This document shows positions 41,670 through 51,038 of a stretch of 52,717 nt of DNA, in pieces. Every line of letters starts with the position of its first letter. The stretch's first letter is position 1. Position numbers and translations under genes: made by a program. The notes below the pieces were generated by a model, which did not search any database, was not told where the DNA came from, and saw only the letters and a program-made list of their open reading frames with translations. Origin of the DNA: JANYGM01 sp043764015. Lineage in GTDB: Bacteria > Bacteroidota > Bacteroidia > Cytophagales > Thermonemataceae. The stretch is taken from positions 1 through 52,717 of the forward strand of contig JAYUKY010000046.1 of assembly GCA_043764015.1 (NCBI GenBank). The letters run 5' to 3'.

Positions 41670-42551
41670 TTATTTAGTTTTCTTTCCTGCGAGCCAAATA
41701 TCAACTATTTCACCCGACCTTACCATATTTCTATGTACAGGTCCGCCTCTTTTTCTCTTAATACGTACATCATCATCTTCATTATTTTGGGCAGTAGCAA
41801 GTTTTTTAATTTTATCTGGATTATCTTCATCTTCTACTTCAATATAAACAGGCGGATTTTGCCTCGTAACAGTACCCGCAGGTTTGTCAGATTCTGTATC
41901 ATAGTTGATTGCGCCCATCTGTAACTGTAAGGGTTCTAAGGTTTTAAGTACATCTTCTTTGGTCATTCCAATCAGACTAGGCATATACATATCCGTATCT
42001 CCAAGTCCCTCACCTACAAGCAAATCAATAGCCGTTCCCATACGTACTGCCATATCTTTTTCAATAGGTTTTCCATTGACTTCTGTCTGCAAAACGTCAT
42101 CTAAAGCAATATCTGGTCTAAACCTGATTTTGCCAAGTTCTAGGTTATTCTGTCTCAAACGTGTCATAGCCATTATATAAGACATACCTTTGAGGTTGGG
42201 CATTTTTATTAGTGGTGGAAGTTTTGGACTAACCACAAGATATATTTTGCGCCCTTTTTTTACTCTTTCTTTGGGTGCAGGATACTGACTAAGCACCGTA
42301 AAAGGCTTATAATTAGCATTATAGGCAGAATCTTTCACGACCATTGTAACACCTTGCTCACGCATACGAGCCTCCAAATCTTGTACAGTTGTCCCTACAA
42401 GGCTAGGCACTTCTACAGTATCATCAAAATTGGTGCTGACTGGCAAATAAAAGGAGAAAAAAAGCACGCCTGCCAATACAAAAATGCATATTATTATGCC
42501 AAAATGTACCAAAACCTGCAAGAAAGAACGTGTACGAATATAAATATTCAT
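41670..42551 (-). CDS. PASTA-domain membrane protein
   Basis: 293 residues. N-terminal membrane helix (VLVHFGIIICIFVLAGVLFF, about 11-30), then three PASTA domains at about 45-110 (VPSLVGTTVQDLEARMREQG), 115-180 (MPNLKGMSYIMAMTRLRQNN) and 190-265 (MPSLIGMTKEDVLKTLEPLQ), ending in a basic stretch and IVDIWLAGKKTK. Same architecture as the next gene downstream but without the lysine-rich tail. No kinase or penicillin-binding domain. The leader carries CACAATTCATCATTCATAAT-type repeats. It likely binds cell wall in the periplasm. Confidence 0.87.
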   Translation of the reverse strand: MNIYIRTRSFLQVLVHFGIIICIFVLAGVLFFSFYLPVSTNFDDTVEVPSLVGTTVQDLEARMREQGVTMVVKDSAYNANYKPFTVLSQYPAPKERVKKGRKIYLVVSPKLPPLIKMPNLKGMSYIMAMTRLRQNNLELGKIRFRPDIALDDVLQTEVNGKPIEKDMAVRMGTAIDLLVGEGLGDTDMYMPSLIGMTKEDVLKTLEPLQLQMGAINYDTESDKPAGTVTRQNPPVYIEVEDEDNPDKIKKLATAQNNEDDDVRIKRKRGGPVHRNMVRSGEIVDIWLAGKKTK

Positions 42552-42708
42552 TAATTATGAATGATGAATTGTGGATTATGAATTAAATACAAATTTAATG
42601 TTTTTTTGAAAGAAATTAGAATTATTTTTGAGAATTATTTTTTTAGATGTTTTTTTATGTTTGTTTTGTGGAAATATTCATAAACATAATAAATTTAAAT
42701 TGTTTCAA

Positions 42709-43749
42709 ATGAAAATTCTTTTAAAAGTTTATTGCTTTTTAACGCTTTTACTCATAAATTGTACTTATGGACAACAAAAAAACAGCTACATAGCTCAAAT
42801 AGATAGCCTAATCAAAACAACAAATATTAGAGCTTTTAATGGCGTGATACTCATTAAGCAAAATGGAGTAACAAAATACTCAAAAGCCTATGGTTATGCT
42901 AATTTTGATAGCAAAAAAAATCTGAAATTGAATGACCAGTTTGAAATAATGTCAAATACCAAGCAAATAACGGCAGTATTACTTTTGAAAGAAGTTGAAA
43001 AAGGTAACATAAATTTACAAACATCTATCAAAAAATATTTACCTTATTTGATGCAAACTTGGGCTGATACCGTTACAGTTCATCAGTTGCTTAATCATAC
43101 ACACGGGATAATTGATATTGATAAACCTCTAATTTTTAAAGCTGGTTCAAGCTTTAAATATGGTGATTTATCTAACATTTTATTAGGTAAAATTATTGAA
43201 AATATTACCAAGAAAACTTATCCTGAATTGGCTAATGAACTTTTTAAACAGTTCAAAATGAAAAATACTTTTTGTTATTCAAAAGATAAAACCCAAAAAC
43301 TTGTTTCAGGGCATTTGAATAAAGAAAATTTATTTAAAGTTGTAAATGATACAAAGATAAATGCTGAAAATATGCCCGCTGATGGTGTTATTTCAACTGT
43401 CAAAGATTTAGCAATTTGGGATAACAATCTGCATAAAGGCAAGATATTAAAGCCTGACACTTACAAATTGATGACTACAACTACTGTTTTGGCACAACAC
43501 AACGCATTTGGAAAAGATAAAGTTGGCTATGGTTATGGCATAAGAATTAGTGATAATGAAGAACCTAAATATATTGGTCACACAGGCTTAGGAGATGGTT
43601 TTGCCTCACTTAATTTATATTTTCCTCAAAATGATGTGTGCTTAATTGTGCTAGAAAATCAAATGAATGATAAATTGGATATTTGCTATTATTTTGGAAT
43701 TGAAATAAAGAATATTTTGATAAAAAGTAGTTTGACAAATAGAAAATAA
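42709..43749 (+). CDS. secreted serine hydrolase of the beta-lactamase class C family
   Basis: 346 residues from ATG 42709, giving a signal peptide MKILLKVYCFLTLLLINC (possible lipoprotein Cys at 18). The nucleophile motif is SNTK (EIMSNTKQITAVLLLKE); the second motif is FKYGDLSNILLGKIIE, where the usual YxN is YGD; the third is HTGLGDGFASL. The family includes esterases, D-aminopeptidases and penicillin-binding relatives (PF00144). The altered YxN asparagine may lower or change activity. Single gene divergent from the PASTA pair, with panC 40 bp downstream. Confidence 0.85.
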   Translation: MKILLKVYCFLTLLLINCTYGQQKNSYIAQIDSLIKTTNIRAFNGVILIKQNGVTKYSKAYGYANFDSKKNLKLNDQFEIMSNTKQITAVLLLKEVEKGNINLQTSIKKYLPYLMQTWADTVTVHQLLNHTHGIIDIDKPLIFKAGSSFKYGDLSNILLGKIIENITKKTYPELANELFKQFKMKNTFCYSKDKTQKLVSGHLNKENLFKVVNDTKINAENMPADGVISTVKDLAIWDNNLHKGKILKPDTYKLMTTTTVLAQHNAFGKDKVGYGYGIRISDNEEPKYIGHTGLGDGFASLNLYFPQNDVCLIVLENQMNDKLDICYYFGIEIKNILIKSSLTNRK

Positions 43750-43789
43750 TCAGAAAATATCAATTTATTATTATTTTTTTGAATAATTT

Positions 43790-44641
43790 ATGAGGATTTT
43801 TAACAAAATAGCAGACTTACGAGCATATTTGCACGAATGTAGAGCAAAAAATCAAAAAATAGGGTTTGTTCCTACAATGGGCGCACTTCACGAGGGGCAT
43901 CTTGCACTTGTGCAATGCGCCAAAAATGAGGTAGAAATTGCTGTCTGTAGCATTTATGTTAATCCTACACAATTTAATAATCCTACAGATTTAGAAAAAT
44001 ACCCAAGAACCCTAGAAAATGACATAAAACTATTAGAAACAGTCTTTTGTGATGTACTTTTTGTACCTGAAAATGCAGAAATGTACCCAGAAAAAAATAT
44101 TTTAAAGTTTGATTTTGGCACATTAGAAACAGTAATGGAAGGGCGTTTTCGCCCAGGTCATTTCAATGGAATGGCTACGGTTGTATGCAAATTATTTAAT
44201 ATTATACAACCCAATAAAGCCTATTTTGGTCAAAAAGATTTACAACAATATATGGTAGTTCGTCAATTTATTGCTGATTTGTCTTTTCCAATAGAACTGG
44301 TTTGTTATCCTATTGTTCGTGAGAAAGATGGCTTGGCTATGTCTTCACGTAACAAACGCCTTACGCCTGTGCAAAAAGGAATTGCACCAAAACTTTATGA
44401 GGCTCTTTTAATAGCGCAAAATCTTCTACAAAACCAACAAAAAACTATTCCAGAAATCAAAGAAGAAGTGTTATCTTTTCTGGAAAATATAGAAGGAATA
44501 AAAATAGAATATTTTGAAATTGTAGCAGCAAATACGCTGATTAGTTTAGATGATATTTCTGAAAAAACAGGTATTGCGCTTTGTATTGCAGCTTTTCTGG
44601 GAGAAGTACGTTTGATAGATAATTTACTTTTGGAAATGTAA
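43790..44641 (+). CDS. panC: pantothenate synthetase
   Basis: 283 residues, full length. PanC joins pantoate and beta-alanine with ATP in coenzyme A biosynthesis. Nucleotide-binding HxGH in FVPTMGALHEGHLALVQ, SIYVNPTQFNN, the pantoate loop EGRFRPGHFNGMATVV, FGQKDLQQ, and the KMSKS-like GLAMSSRNKRL. panD and panB are not adjacent. A perfect terminator follows 3 bp after the stop. Confidence 0.97.
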   Translation: MRIFNKIADLRAYLHECRAKNQKIGFVPTMGALHEGHLALVQCAKNEVEIAVCSIYVNPTQFNNPTDLEKYPRTLENDIKLLETVFCDVLFVPENAEMYPEKNILKFDFGTLETVMEGRFRPGHFNGMATVVCKLFNIIQPNKAYFGQKDLQQYMVVRQFIADLSFPIELVCYPIVREKDGLAMSSRNKRLTPVQKGIAPKLYEALLIAQNLLQNQQKTIPEIKEEVLSFLENIEGIKIEYFEIVAANTLISLDDISEKTGIALCIAAFLGEVRLIDNLLLEM

Positions 44642-44643
44642 CG

Positions 44644-44680
44644 AACTCTCCAAAAGTTTAAAACTTTTGGAGAGTTTTTA
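44644..44680. terminator. intrinsic terminator after panC
   Basis: 16-bp perfect arms AACTCTCCAAAAGTTT and AAACTTTTGGAGAGTT with a one-base spacer, then TTTA. It separates panC from the convergent oxidoreductase gene. Confidence 0.85.
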
Positions 44681-44689
44681 GGATTAAAA

Positions 44690-45760
44690 TTACAAAAAAA
44701 CAACGCCAAATTTTTCTCCTAAATCTTTCAAATCCCTTACAACGTCTTCCATTAGTGGTATTCCTTGTGCCATTCTTATTATTTCTGCTTCACGTTCTGG
44801 GTCTCCTGGAATAATAACTTTTTTGCCTTTTACTGCCTTTGCGTTCCTGAATGTGCGTATCCACGTGTCCATGTGTGTCAAAAACTCTTCTGCAGGTCTG
44901 AAAGCATCTACCCTAATTGCGCCAAAAAAATGCCCAATTCCCTCACCAACAGGGTTTTCGGGCAGGGGCAAATAACTTACAAATGGAGGCACCCATTTTG
45001 CATAATTTGCACCAGAAAAAACACCTGTAAAAATATCCACAATAGCCCCCAAACAGTAGCCTTTGTGGCTTCCATGTTCTCTATCACTTCCCAAAGGCAA
45101 CAATGCACCACCTTTTTTGCGTGTCTGAACGTCTGTAGTAGGATTTCCTTGTGCATCTTGCAACCAGCCAAGTGGTGCATCTTTGTTTTCACGTTCCAAA
45201 AGTTCAAATTTGCCATTTGCGGCAGTTGTAGTGGCAAAATCAGCCACAAAAGTAGGTTCTGAAAGGGCGGGAATAGCCACTGCAATAGGATTAGTCCCCA
45301 ATAATTTATCAATAGAAAAAGTCGGCGCAACAATGGCACTAGCATTTGTCATAGCAATTCCTATCATATTGTCCTCTGCAGCAAGCAAAGCGTGATAACC
45401 AGCAATACCAAAATGATTAGAACTTTTGACAGCAACCCAACCCGTACCACAGTTTTTAGCCTTATTGATAGCTATTTGCATAGCATAAGGCGCAGACACA
45501 AGCCCAACGGCAGCATCAGCATCAAGTGTGGCAGTGCTTGGAGTTTCGTAGGTGATTTGTAGATTTGGAGTAGCATTAAGGCGTTTTGCAGTCCACAGAC
45601 GTACATAACCGCTTAGGCGTGCTATTCCGTGAGAGTCTATTCCACGCAAATCTGCGGAAAGTAAGACTTTTGTAGCAAGTTGTGCATTGTCTTGTGAAAA
45701 ACCTATTTTCAAAAAGATATTTTCAGCAAAAACACGCAAAGAATGATAAGGGAAAAGCAT
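44690..45760 (-). CDS. malate/L-lactate dehydrogenase-type oxidoreductase (Ldh family)
   Basis: 356 residues, typical for the PF02615 family (YlbC, AllD and sulfolactate dehydrogenases), which oxidise 2-hydroxy acids with NAD(P). Seen: SADLRGIDSHGIARLSGYV, AINKAKNCGTGWVAVKSSNH with the catalytic SNHFGIAGYHALLA, LLGTNPIAVAIPA, and LGSDREHGSHKGYCLGAIVD. The substrate cannot be fixed from sequence. Single gene, converging on panC. Confidence 0.92.
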   Translation of the reverse strand: MLFPYHSLRVFAENIFLKIGFSQDNAQLATKVLLSADLRGIDSHGIARLSGYVRLWTAKRLNATPNLQITYETPSTATLDADAAVGLVSAPYAMQIAINKAKNCGTGWVAVKSSNHFGIAGYHALLAAEDNMIGIAMTNASAIVAPTFSIDKLLGTNPIAVAIPALSEPTFVADFATTTAANGKFELLERENKDAPLGWLQDAQGNPTTDVQTRKKGGALLPLGSDREHGSHKGYCLGAIVDIFTGVFSGANYAKWVPPFVSYLPLPENPVGEGIGHFFGAIRVDAFRPAEEFLTHMDTWIRTFRNAKAVKGKKVIIPGDPEREAEIIRMAQGIPLMEDVVRDLKDLGEKFGVVFL

Positions 45761-45855
45761 TTTTTTAATTTTATTTTTATAAATATTTCGTATTCATTCA
45801 CAATTCATCATTCACAATTCAGCACTATTTCCCATATTTTTTTGTGAAGTCAAGT

Positions 45856-45872
45856 GTTTCCACCTGGCTTCA
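45856..45872 (+). repeat. GTTTCCACCTGGCTTCA, third copy of the 17-mer
   Basis: Matches the direct repeats at 12045 and 12240 with one change. Here it sits in a hairpin (GAAGTCA ... TGGCTTC, 45845-45871) in the 194-bp gap between the oxidoreductase and asnB genes, together with a CATTCACAATTCATCATTCA segment at 45790-45815. Confidence 0.6.
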
Positions 45873-45954
45873 AATATGCTTTTAAGCGTTGATTTGGGAA
45901 GTATTCTTAATGCCGTTGTTTGGGTCTTCACAAACAACAAAATCCTGCAATCCT

Positions 45955-47934
45955 TTAAATCTTGGTAAGGAATTGATGTAGTACAATAAGCGTCCATAAA
46001 CGGTTATAATAATAGTCATTTCCACCCAAATAGGCTTTTTTCATTTTTTCTACCTCCGCAAAATCCACAAAATCATACGTTTTAATGATTTTTTCTGATA
46101 AAAAATCTTCTATCAAAAACCTCAAATCTGTGCGCAACCAGTTGATAAGCGGAATAGAAAAACCTTGTTTTGGGCGTTCAAAGTAGGTTTTTGGCACATA
46201 ATCATACAAAAGTTGTTTCAAAAGATATTTTCTCTCACCGTTTTTGTATTTGAGTTTTGGAGAAAGTTGTAGCGCAAATTCCACGACACGATAGTCTAAA
46301 AGTGGCACACGAGCCTCCAAAGCATATTGCATAGTTGCTCTATCCACTTTTACAAGCAAATCATCTGGCAAATAACAACACATATCAAAAACAGACTGAC
46401 GAAATTCTGGCGGATTTATTTTAGCTAAATTATTATTCAAATTATCATTAAAAACATCATTATTCACGTCAGAAACGATATTTTTCAACTTTAAAATGTC
46501 TTTTATTTCCTTCTTGGAAAAATAAAATTGTTCCTGTGAAAAGATATGTAACATTTTCTCAAAATCTGCATTATTTTTATTAGCAAAATTACTAGAATTA
46601 GTATTAAAATCTCCACTAAAAAGGCTACTTGCTTTCTGAAAAGCAGTTGTTTTTTTGAGTTGTAATATTTTTGAAATAATACTTTTAAATGGCTTTAAAA
46701 GCGGATTTTGCAATCTTTTTGCCCAATCATACATACCATAACCCAAGAAAAGTTCGTCGCCACCATCACCGCCCAACGCCACCGTAACGTGTTTGCGTGC
46801 AAGAGCCGACACCAGCAAGGTAGGCACAGCAGACGAGTCTGCATAAGGCTCATCATATATGTCTGTAAGTGTGGGAATGAGGTTTTTTGCTTCTTTCGTG
46901 GAAACCATAAACTCGTGGTGGTCTGTATGTAAGAATTTAGCAACTTTTGCGGCAAATTGTGCCTCGTTGAACTTATTTTCAGTAAAGCCAATAGAAAAAG
47001 TTTTCATTTGTGGCGAGTTTTGCGCTTGTGCTTGCTCTGTTGCAAGTGCCGCCACTAGACTAGAATCAATGCCACCGCTCAAAAATACACCCACAGGTAC
47101 ATCAGCAATCAAACGGTAGTTTACGGAAGACTGTAAAAGTCTTTTAAGTTCTGCTTTGGCAGTATTTTCGTCTTGATAAAGGAAATTTGTTTGACCGTTT
47201 TGATTTGTTTTCGTATCAATTTTATCAAAAATATTCCAATAATTTTGGATATTTAAGCCGTTTTTATCTATTTCTAAAATGCTTGCGGTGGGCATTTTGA
47301 AAATGTTTTTATAGATGCTTTTTGTTGCAGGAATATAGCCCAAATGCAGGAAATTAGCCACCGCAGAACGGTCTATTTCATGTTTTAGGGGCATTTTTTG
47401 GAGAGATTTTAGTTCTGATGCAAAAGCAAAATTTTTATCATCATAAAAATAATAAAGTGGTTTTACACCCATTCTATCTCTAAAAACAGTGATTTTTTGT
47501 GCTTGCTTGTCATAAACAACCATCACAAACATACCATTAAAAAGCTGCACACAAGCATTTCCCATTAAAGAAAAAAGCTCTAAAATAATCTCTGAATCAG
47601 AAGATGTTTTGAGGTTTTGGAGAATATTGGTAGGTAATTCTTGTTTAATCTCTTGATAATTAAAGACTTCTCCATTAAAAACCATCACATAACGCTCATT
47701 TTGGGCGTACATTGGTTGGTTGGCAATTTCTGACAAATCCAAAATACTAAGCCTGCGGTGTCCTAAGCCACAAATAACGTGGTTATTATTGTGATTATTT
47801 TGGCTATCTTCAAAAAAATAACCTGCAGCATCAGGTCCTCTGTGCGCAAGTGCCGTAGTCATAGCTACAAGTAAATCTGTATCAAAAAAACTATTATTTT
47901 CTACAAAAGAAAGAAAGCCCGCAATGCCACACAT
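45955..47934 (-). CDS. asnB: asparagine synthetase, glutamine-hydrolysing
   Basis: 659 residues. Cys2 of MCGIAGF is the glutaminase nucleophile; RGPDAAG, GHRRLSILDLS and GEVFNYQEIK complete the N-terminal Ntn domain. The synthetase domain has the PP-loop FLSGGIDSSL (about residue 287), SIGFTENKFNEAQFA, YDEPYADSSAVPTL and GGDGGDELFLGYG. Members of this length may make free asparagine or amidate cell-envelope glycan or peptide substrates. No glycan genes are adjacent, so general asparagine synthesis is the simpler reading. Codon use resembles its neighbours. Confidence 0.94.
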   Translation of the reverse strand: MCGIAGFLSFVENNSFFDTDLLVAMTTALAHRGPDAAGYFFEDSQNNHNNNHVICGLGHRRLSILDLSEIANQPMYAQNERYVMVFNGEVFNYQEIKQELPTNILQNLKTSSDSEIILELFSLMGNACVQLFNGMFVMVVYDKQAQKITVFRDRMGVKPLYYFYDDKNFAFASELKSLQKMPLKHEIDRSAVANFLHLGYIPATKSIYKNIFKMPTASILEIDKNGLNIQNYWNIFDKIDTKTNQNGQTNFLYQDENTAKAELKRLLQSSVNYRLIADVPVGVFLSGGIDSSLVAALATEQAQAQNSPQMKTFSIGFTENKFNEAQFAAKVAKFLHTDHHEFMVSTKEAKNLIPTLTDIYDEPYADSSAVPTLLVSALARKHVTVALGGDGGDELFLGYGMYDWAKRLQNPLLKPFKSIISKILQLKKTTAFQKASSLFSGDFNTNSSNFANKNNADFEKMLHIFSQEQFYFSKKEIKDILKLKNIVSDVNNDVFNDNLNNNLAKINPPEFRQSVFDMCCYLPDDLLVKVDRATMQYALEARVPLLDYRVVEFALQLSPKLKYKNGERKYLLKQLLYDYVPKTYFERPKQGFSIPLINWLRTDLRFLIEDFLSEKIIKTYDFVDFAEVEKMKKAYLGGNDYYYNRLWTLIVLHQFLTKI

Positions 47935-47935
47935 A

Positions 47936-47978
47936 ATTTGAGTTGTGAGTTGTGAGTTGTGAGTTGTGAATTAAATAC
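47936..47978 (-). repeat. TCACAAC tandem array in the asnB leader
   Basis: Sense strand GTATTTAATTCACAACTCAC followed by three more ACTCACA units up to the asnB ATG, the same design as the gatC leader. Confidence 0.7.
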
Positions 47979-48086
47979 ACAGCAACAACAAATTTAAAAA
48001 TTTCACAAAAATATTAAACTTTTGCTTAAAAAACGCATCTAAAAACCAAAAAACACAAATATTTTCAAATTCTCTTCAAAAATCTT

Positions 48087-49529
48087 ATGAAACCTACTCA
48101 AAAAGAACTTCAACACTTATTTTTACGTGCTGGTTTTGGCTTAAAACCTACTCAATTACAGGAATTTGAAGGAAAAAAGATAGACAAAATCTTAGATATA
48201 ATTTTCAAACAAGCTGAAAATTATACCAATTTTGATTTTATTAAAAATGATGAAGACGAAATAAAACTTAAACTTCTTCCTCGTAATGAGAAAAAAGTCC
48301 TAAGAAAAGAACGAAGAGAAGAAATTAAAATGCTCAATATCAAATGGTTAGAGAAAATGCAAGACAACAATAATCAACTTCGTGAGAAAATGACTTACTT
48401 TTGGCACACGCATTTTGCGTGCAAAAGTAACAATGCTATTTTTAATCAACTACAAAATAATACGCTTAGAAAGCACGCTTTGGGTAATTTTAAAGATTTG
48501 CTGATGGCAGTCGCAAAAGATCCCGCAATGCTTCAATTCCTTAATAATCAACAGAATAGAAAAGAAAAACCTAACGAAAATTTTGCTCGTGAACTGATGG
48601 AACTTTTTACGCTTGGGCGAGGCAATTATACTGAAAATGATGTAAAAAATGCGGCTCGTGCCTTCACTGGTTGGGGAATTGAGAAAGGAGAGGCGAAATT
48701 TAAGTTTAGAGAGAAACAACACGACTTTTCTGAAAAAAAATTTATGGGTCAGAAAGGCAGTTTTTCTGGGGAAGATATTTTAAATATCATTCTCAAAAAG
48801 CCAGAAACAGCATTTTTTATTACCAAAAAGATTCATAAATTTTTCGTAAATGATGTCCCAAACGAGAAAATTTTAAAGCAATTAGCTGATAATTTTTATA
48901 AATCTGATTATGATATTTCAAAACTTATGCGTGAAATTTTTGTTGCGGACTGGTTTTATGATGAAAAAAACATTGGAACAAAAATAAAATCACCTATTGA
49001 GCTTCTGATAGGCTTAAAACGTACTTTTGAGTTAGATTTTGTTGATGAAAATGCTAATCTTTTTGTGCAAAAAATATTGGGGCAAATGCTCTTAAATCCG
49101 CCAAATGTGGCTGGTTGGGCTGGTGGACGTGCTTTTATAGATAGTTCTAGTTTGCTTTTCCGCTTGCAACTTACGCAAGTGCTTTTTAATCAGGCAGTTG
49201 TAGAAATTGATAACAAAGAAGAAGGAGATGACAACGCTCAAAAATATAACAAAAAAAATGGGCAACCTTTGCAGGCAACCCTTAATTTGAAAAATTTTGA
49301 TGTTTTTTCTGAAGAAGAATCAACAGAAAAATCAACAGAAAAATCAACAGAAAAATCAAATAAAATATTAGCTGAAAATATCAAAAAATACCTTATTCAA
49401 GATGATGAAAATTTGAATAAAACTGCTTTTGAAGATGTTTTGATGCAAAATTTATCTGAAACAAAAGACGTTTTTATTAAGCAAATAGTGCTTTATCTAA
49501 CTGCATTGCCAGAATATCAAATGCAATAG
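48087..49529 (+). CDS. DUF1800 family protein
   Basis: 480 residues. DUF1800 landmarks: HLFLRAGFGLKPTQLQEF at the start, the MTYFWHTHFACK motif, QFLNNQQNRKEKPNENFARELMELFTLG, ARAFTGWG, and LGQMLLNPPNVAGWAGGRAF. In most Bacteroidota the gene is followed by a DUF1501 partner; here the downstream DNA holds only repeats and an M61 scrap, so it is an orphan. No signal peptide is visible, although many relatives have one. A 12-bp unit repeated three times (49320-49358) encodes STEKSTEKSTEK in a linker, a possible slippage site. Confidence 0.88.
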   Translation: MKPTQKELQHLFLRAGFGLKPTQLQEFEGKKIDKILDIIFKQAENYTNFDFIKNDEDEIKLKLLPRNEKKVLRKERREEIKMLNIKWLEKMQDNNNQLREKMTYFWHTHFACKSNNAIFNQLQNNTLRKHALGNFKDLLMAVAKDPAMLQFLNNQQNRKEKPNENFARELMELFTLGRGNYTENDVKNAARAFTGWGIEKGEAKFKFREKQHDFSEKKFMGQKGSFSGEDILNIILKKPETAFFITKKIHKFFVNDVPNEKILKQLADNFYKSDYDISKLMREIFVADWFYDEKNIGTKIKSPIELLIGLKRTFELDFVDENANLFVQKILGQMLLNPPNVAGWAGGRAFIDSSSLLFRLQLTQVLFNQAVVEIDNKEEGDDNAQKYNKKNGQPLQATLNLKNFDVFSEEESTEKSTEKSTEKSNKILAENIKKYLIQDDENLNKTAFEDVLMQNLSETKDVFIKQIVLYLTALPEYQMQ

Positions 49530-49596
49530 GAAGAGGTACGAAATAACAGGTACGAAAACAATATTTTTCGTATCTCGTACTTCAAACTTCGGACTT

Positions 49597-49658
49597 AAAA
49601 ATTAGTTTTCTATTGGCAAAGGATTAGCATTTTTAACATATTTATCAAAGAAATCAGC
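49597..49658 (-). pseudogene. remnant of an M61 peptidase gene
   Basis: Bases 49603-49658 match 36547-36602, inside the second M61 gene, with 3 mismatches in 56, and encode DFFDKYVKNANPLPIE. Just left of this, the M61 terminal codons (TNF-stop) and the downstream TTCGTA repeat (49562-49605 against 36397-36440) are also kept. About 110 bp between these blocks is missing, with TAGTC (TAGTT here) at the junction. All else of the gene is gone. Confidence 0.75.
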
Positions 49659-49663
49659 TTGAT

Positions 49664-50656
49664 TTAATTTTTACTTTTGAGCCAATCAACTGTATTTTTT
49701 ATTCCCTCACGCAAAGGCGTAATTTTGTAGCCTAGTTCTCGTTCTGCTTTTGCGCTGCTAGAATGCCAATTATAAAGGTACTTTCTTACAAATGCAGGCG
49801 TAATCAGAGGAGGACGACCAAAATTATCAGCCAAAAATTGCTGTATTTTTGCAAAAAATAACATTATTCTATATGGCATTTGGATAAGTTTAAGATGATG
49901 CCCACAGACTTCTCCAATCATATCAAAAAACTGCCTATAAGTAGCATTTTCACCACCTAAAAGATATTTTTCACCATTTTTGCCGTAAGTCATAGCTAAA
50001 ATATGCCCTTGTACCACATCACCCACAAAAACATAATTCCCCATTTTTGTACCATCATCAGGCAGGATTTTCCATTTTTTATGGTAATATTTCTTAATAA
50101 GTAGTGTTACGGCATTGCTTTGGCTCATTTGTCCTGCACCATACACACGAGTAGGACAAACAGTCACTACTTCAATATCAGTATTAAGTTTAATAAAAGT
50201 TGCTACTTTTTCCTCAGCTTGCGCTTTTGTACGCTCATATTCTGTACTGTGCCGAACAGTTTGTGGCGTTTTTTCAGTAACAATATCTCCCACACAAGGA
50301 CCTAGAACGCCTGCGGTAGAAGTAAAAACTATCTTTTTGATTCCTGTTTTTTTAGCAATATTTAAAATATTTTCTGTACCAACCACATTCATTTGATAAA
50401 AAGCGTTGTTATCTTTGTCCCAAACCTTTGCATAAGCTGCCAAATGATATACCTGCTCACAATTTTGCATAGCAATTTCTATTTTATCAATATCTAACAA
50501 ATCACCTTCAAAAACCTTAATATTAGGGTTTTGAAGCATTTTTTTTGCTTTTGTTGTATCTCTGCAAAGTGCGTGAATGGTATGTCCTTGTGTGGCAAGT
50601 GCGTTTGCAAGAAGCTCTCCTACATAACCGCTTGCGCCTGTCATAAAAATTTGCAT
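49664..50656 (-). CDS. NAD(P)-dependent epimerase/dihydroflavonol reductase-like SDR
   Basis: 330 residues of the extended short-chain dehydrogenase family. Nucleotide motif MTGASGYVGELLANAL at 5-20 (GxxGxxG), LAAYAKVWDKDN, FTSTAGVLGP as the catalytic Ser/Thr strand, and the active-site YERTKAQAEEKV (Y-x3-K). CPTRVYGAGQMS and YVFVGDVVQGHILAM follow. The pattern fits dihydroflavonol reductase-like or nucleoside-sugar epimerase enzymes; substrate unknown. A TATCTTTG -7 box lies about 130 bp upstream. The M61 scrap begins 6 bp after its stop. Confidence 0.88.
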   Translation of the reverse strand: MQIFMTGASGYVGELLANALATQGHTIHALCRDTTKAKKMLQNPNIKVFEGDLLDIDKIEIAMQNCEQVYHLAAYAKVWDKDNNAFYQMNVVGTENILNIAKKTGIKKIVFTSTAGVLGPCVGDIVTEKTPQTVRHSTEYERTKAQAEEKVATFIKLNTDIEVVTVCPTRVYGAGQMSQSNAVTLLIKKYYHKKWKILPDDGTKMGNYVFVGDVVQGHILAMTYGKNGEKYLLGGENATYRQFFDMIGEVCGHHLKLIQMPYRIMLFFAKIQQFLADNFGRPPLITPAFVRKYLYNWHSSSAKAERELGYKITPLREGIKNTVDWLKSKN

Positions 50657-50694
50657 TTTTTGTCTGTTTTAGTATTTCATTAAAAAAAATTATT

Positions 50695-50725
50695 GTCTGT
50701 AACGTAGCGAAACTTAGTTCAGACC
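50695..50725. repeat. GTCTGTACCGTA hairpin element, diverged copy
   Basis: GTCTGTAACGTAGCGAAACT followed by TAGTTCAGACC, related to the 13641-13772 pair. It lies in the 382-bp gap 50657-51038; apart from this copy and the -7 box at 50784-50791, I see nothing definite in that gap. Confidence 0.6.
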
Positions 50726-50783
50726 TAGATTGCTCAAGCTTTGATTTCTTCTATTCATTTTTGAAGAAATTACTTCATAAGTG

Positions 50784-50791
50784 CAAAGATA
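50784..50791 (-). promoter_or_regulatory. candidate -7 box for the epimerase gene
   Basis: Minus-strand TATCTTTG fits TAnnTTTG, but no TTTG is found at -33 spacing. The leader would be about 120 nt. Confidence 0.4.
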
Positions 50792-51038
50792 AAGTTTTTT
50801 TTTGTTTTTTGAGCAGCCTAGAATGAAGGACGAACCATTTTATCCAATCTGAAATTGTCTTTATGCAATATTGGTTATGAATACAAAAAAATATACATAT
50901 TTTGTGTTCATTTAAAATTTACAACCACCGTGTCAATATGTCAGAAAAAATTTGGCATTATTTTGGATTATAAAAAACTAAATAATTTATAATACTGTTA
51001 TTATCAAAACTTAAAATAAATTTTATCCTTTGTTAATT

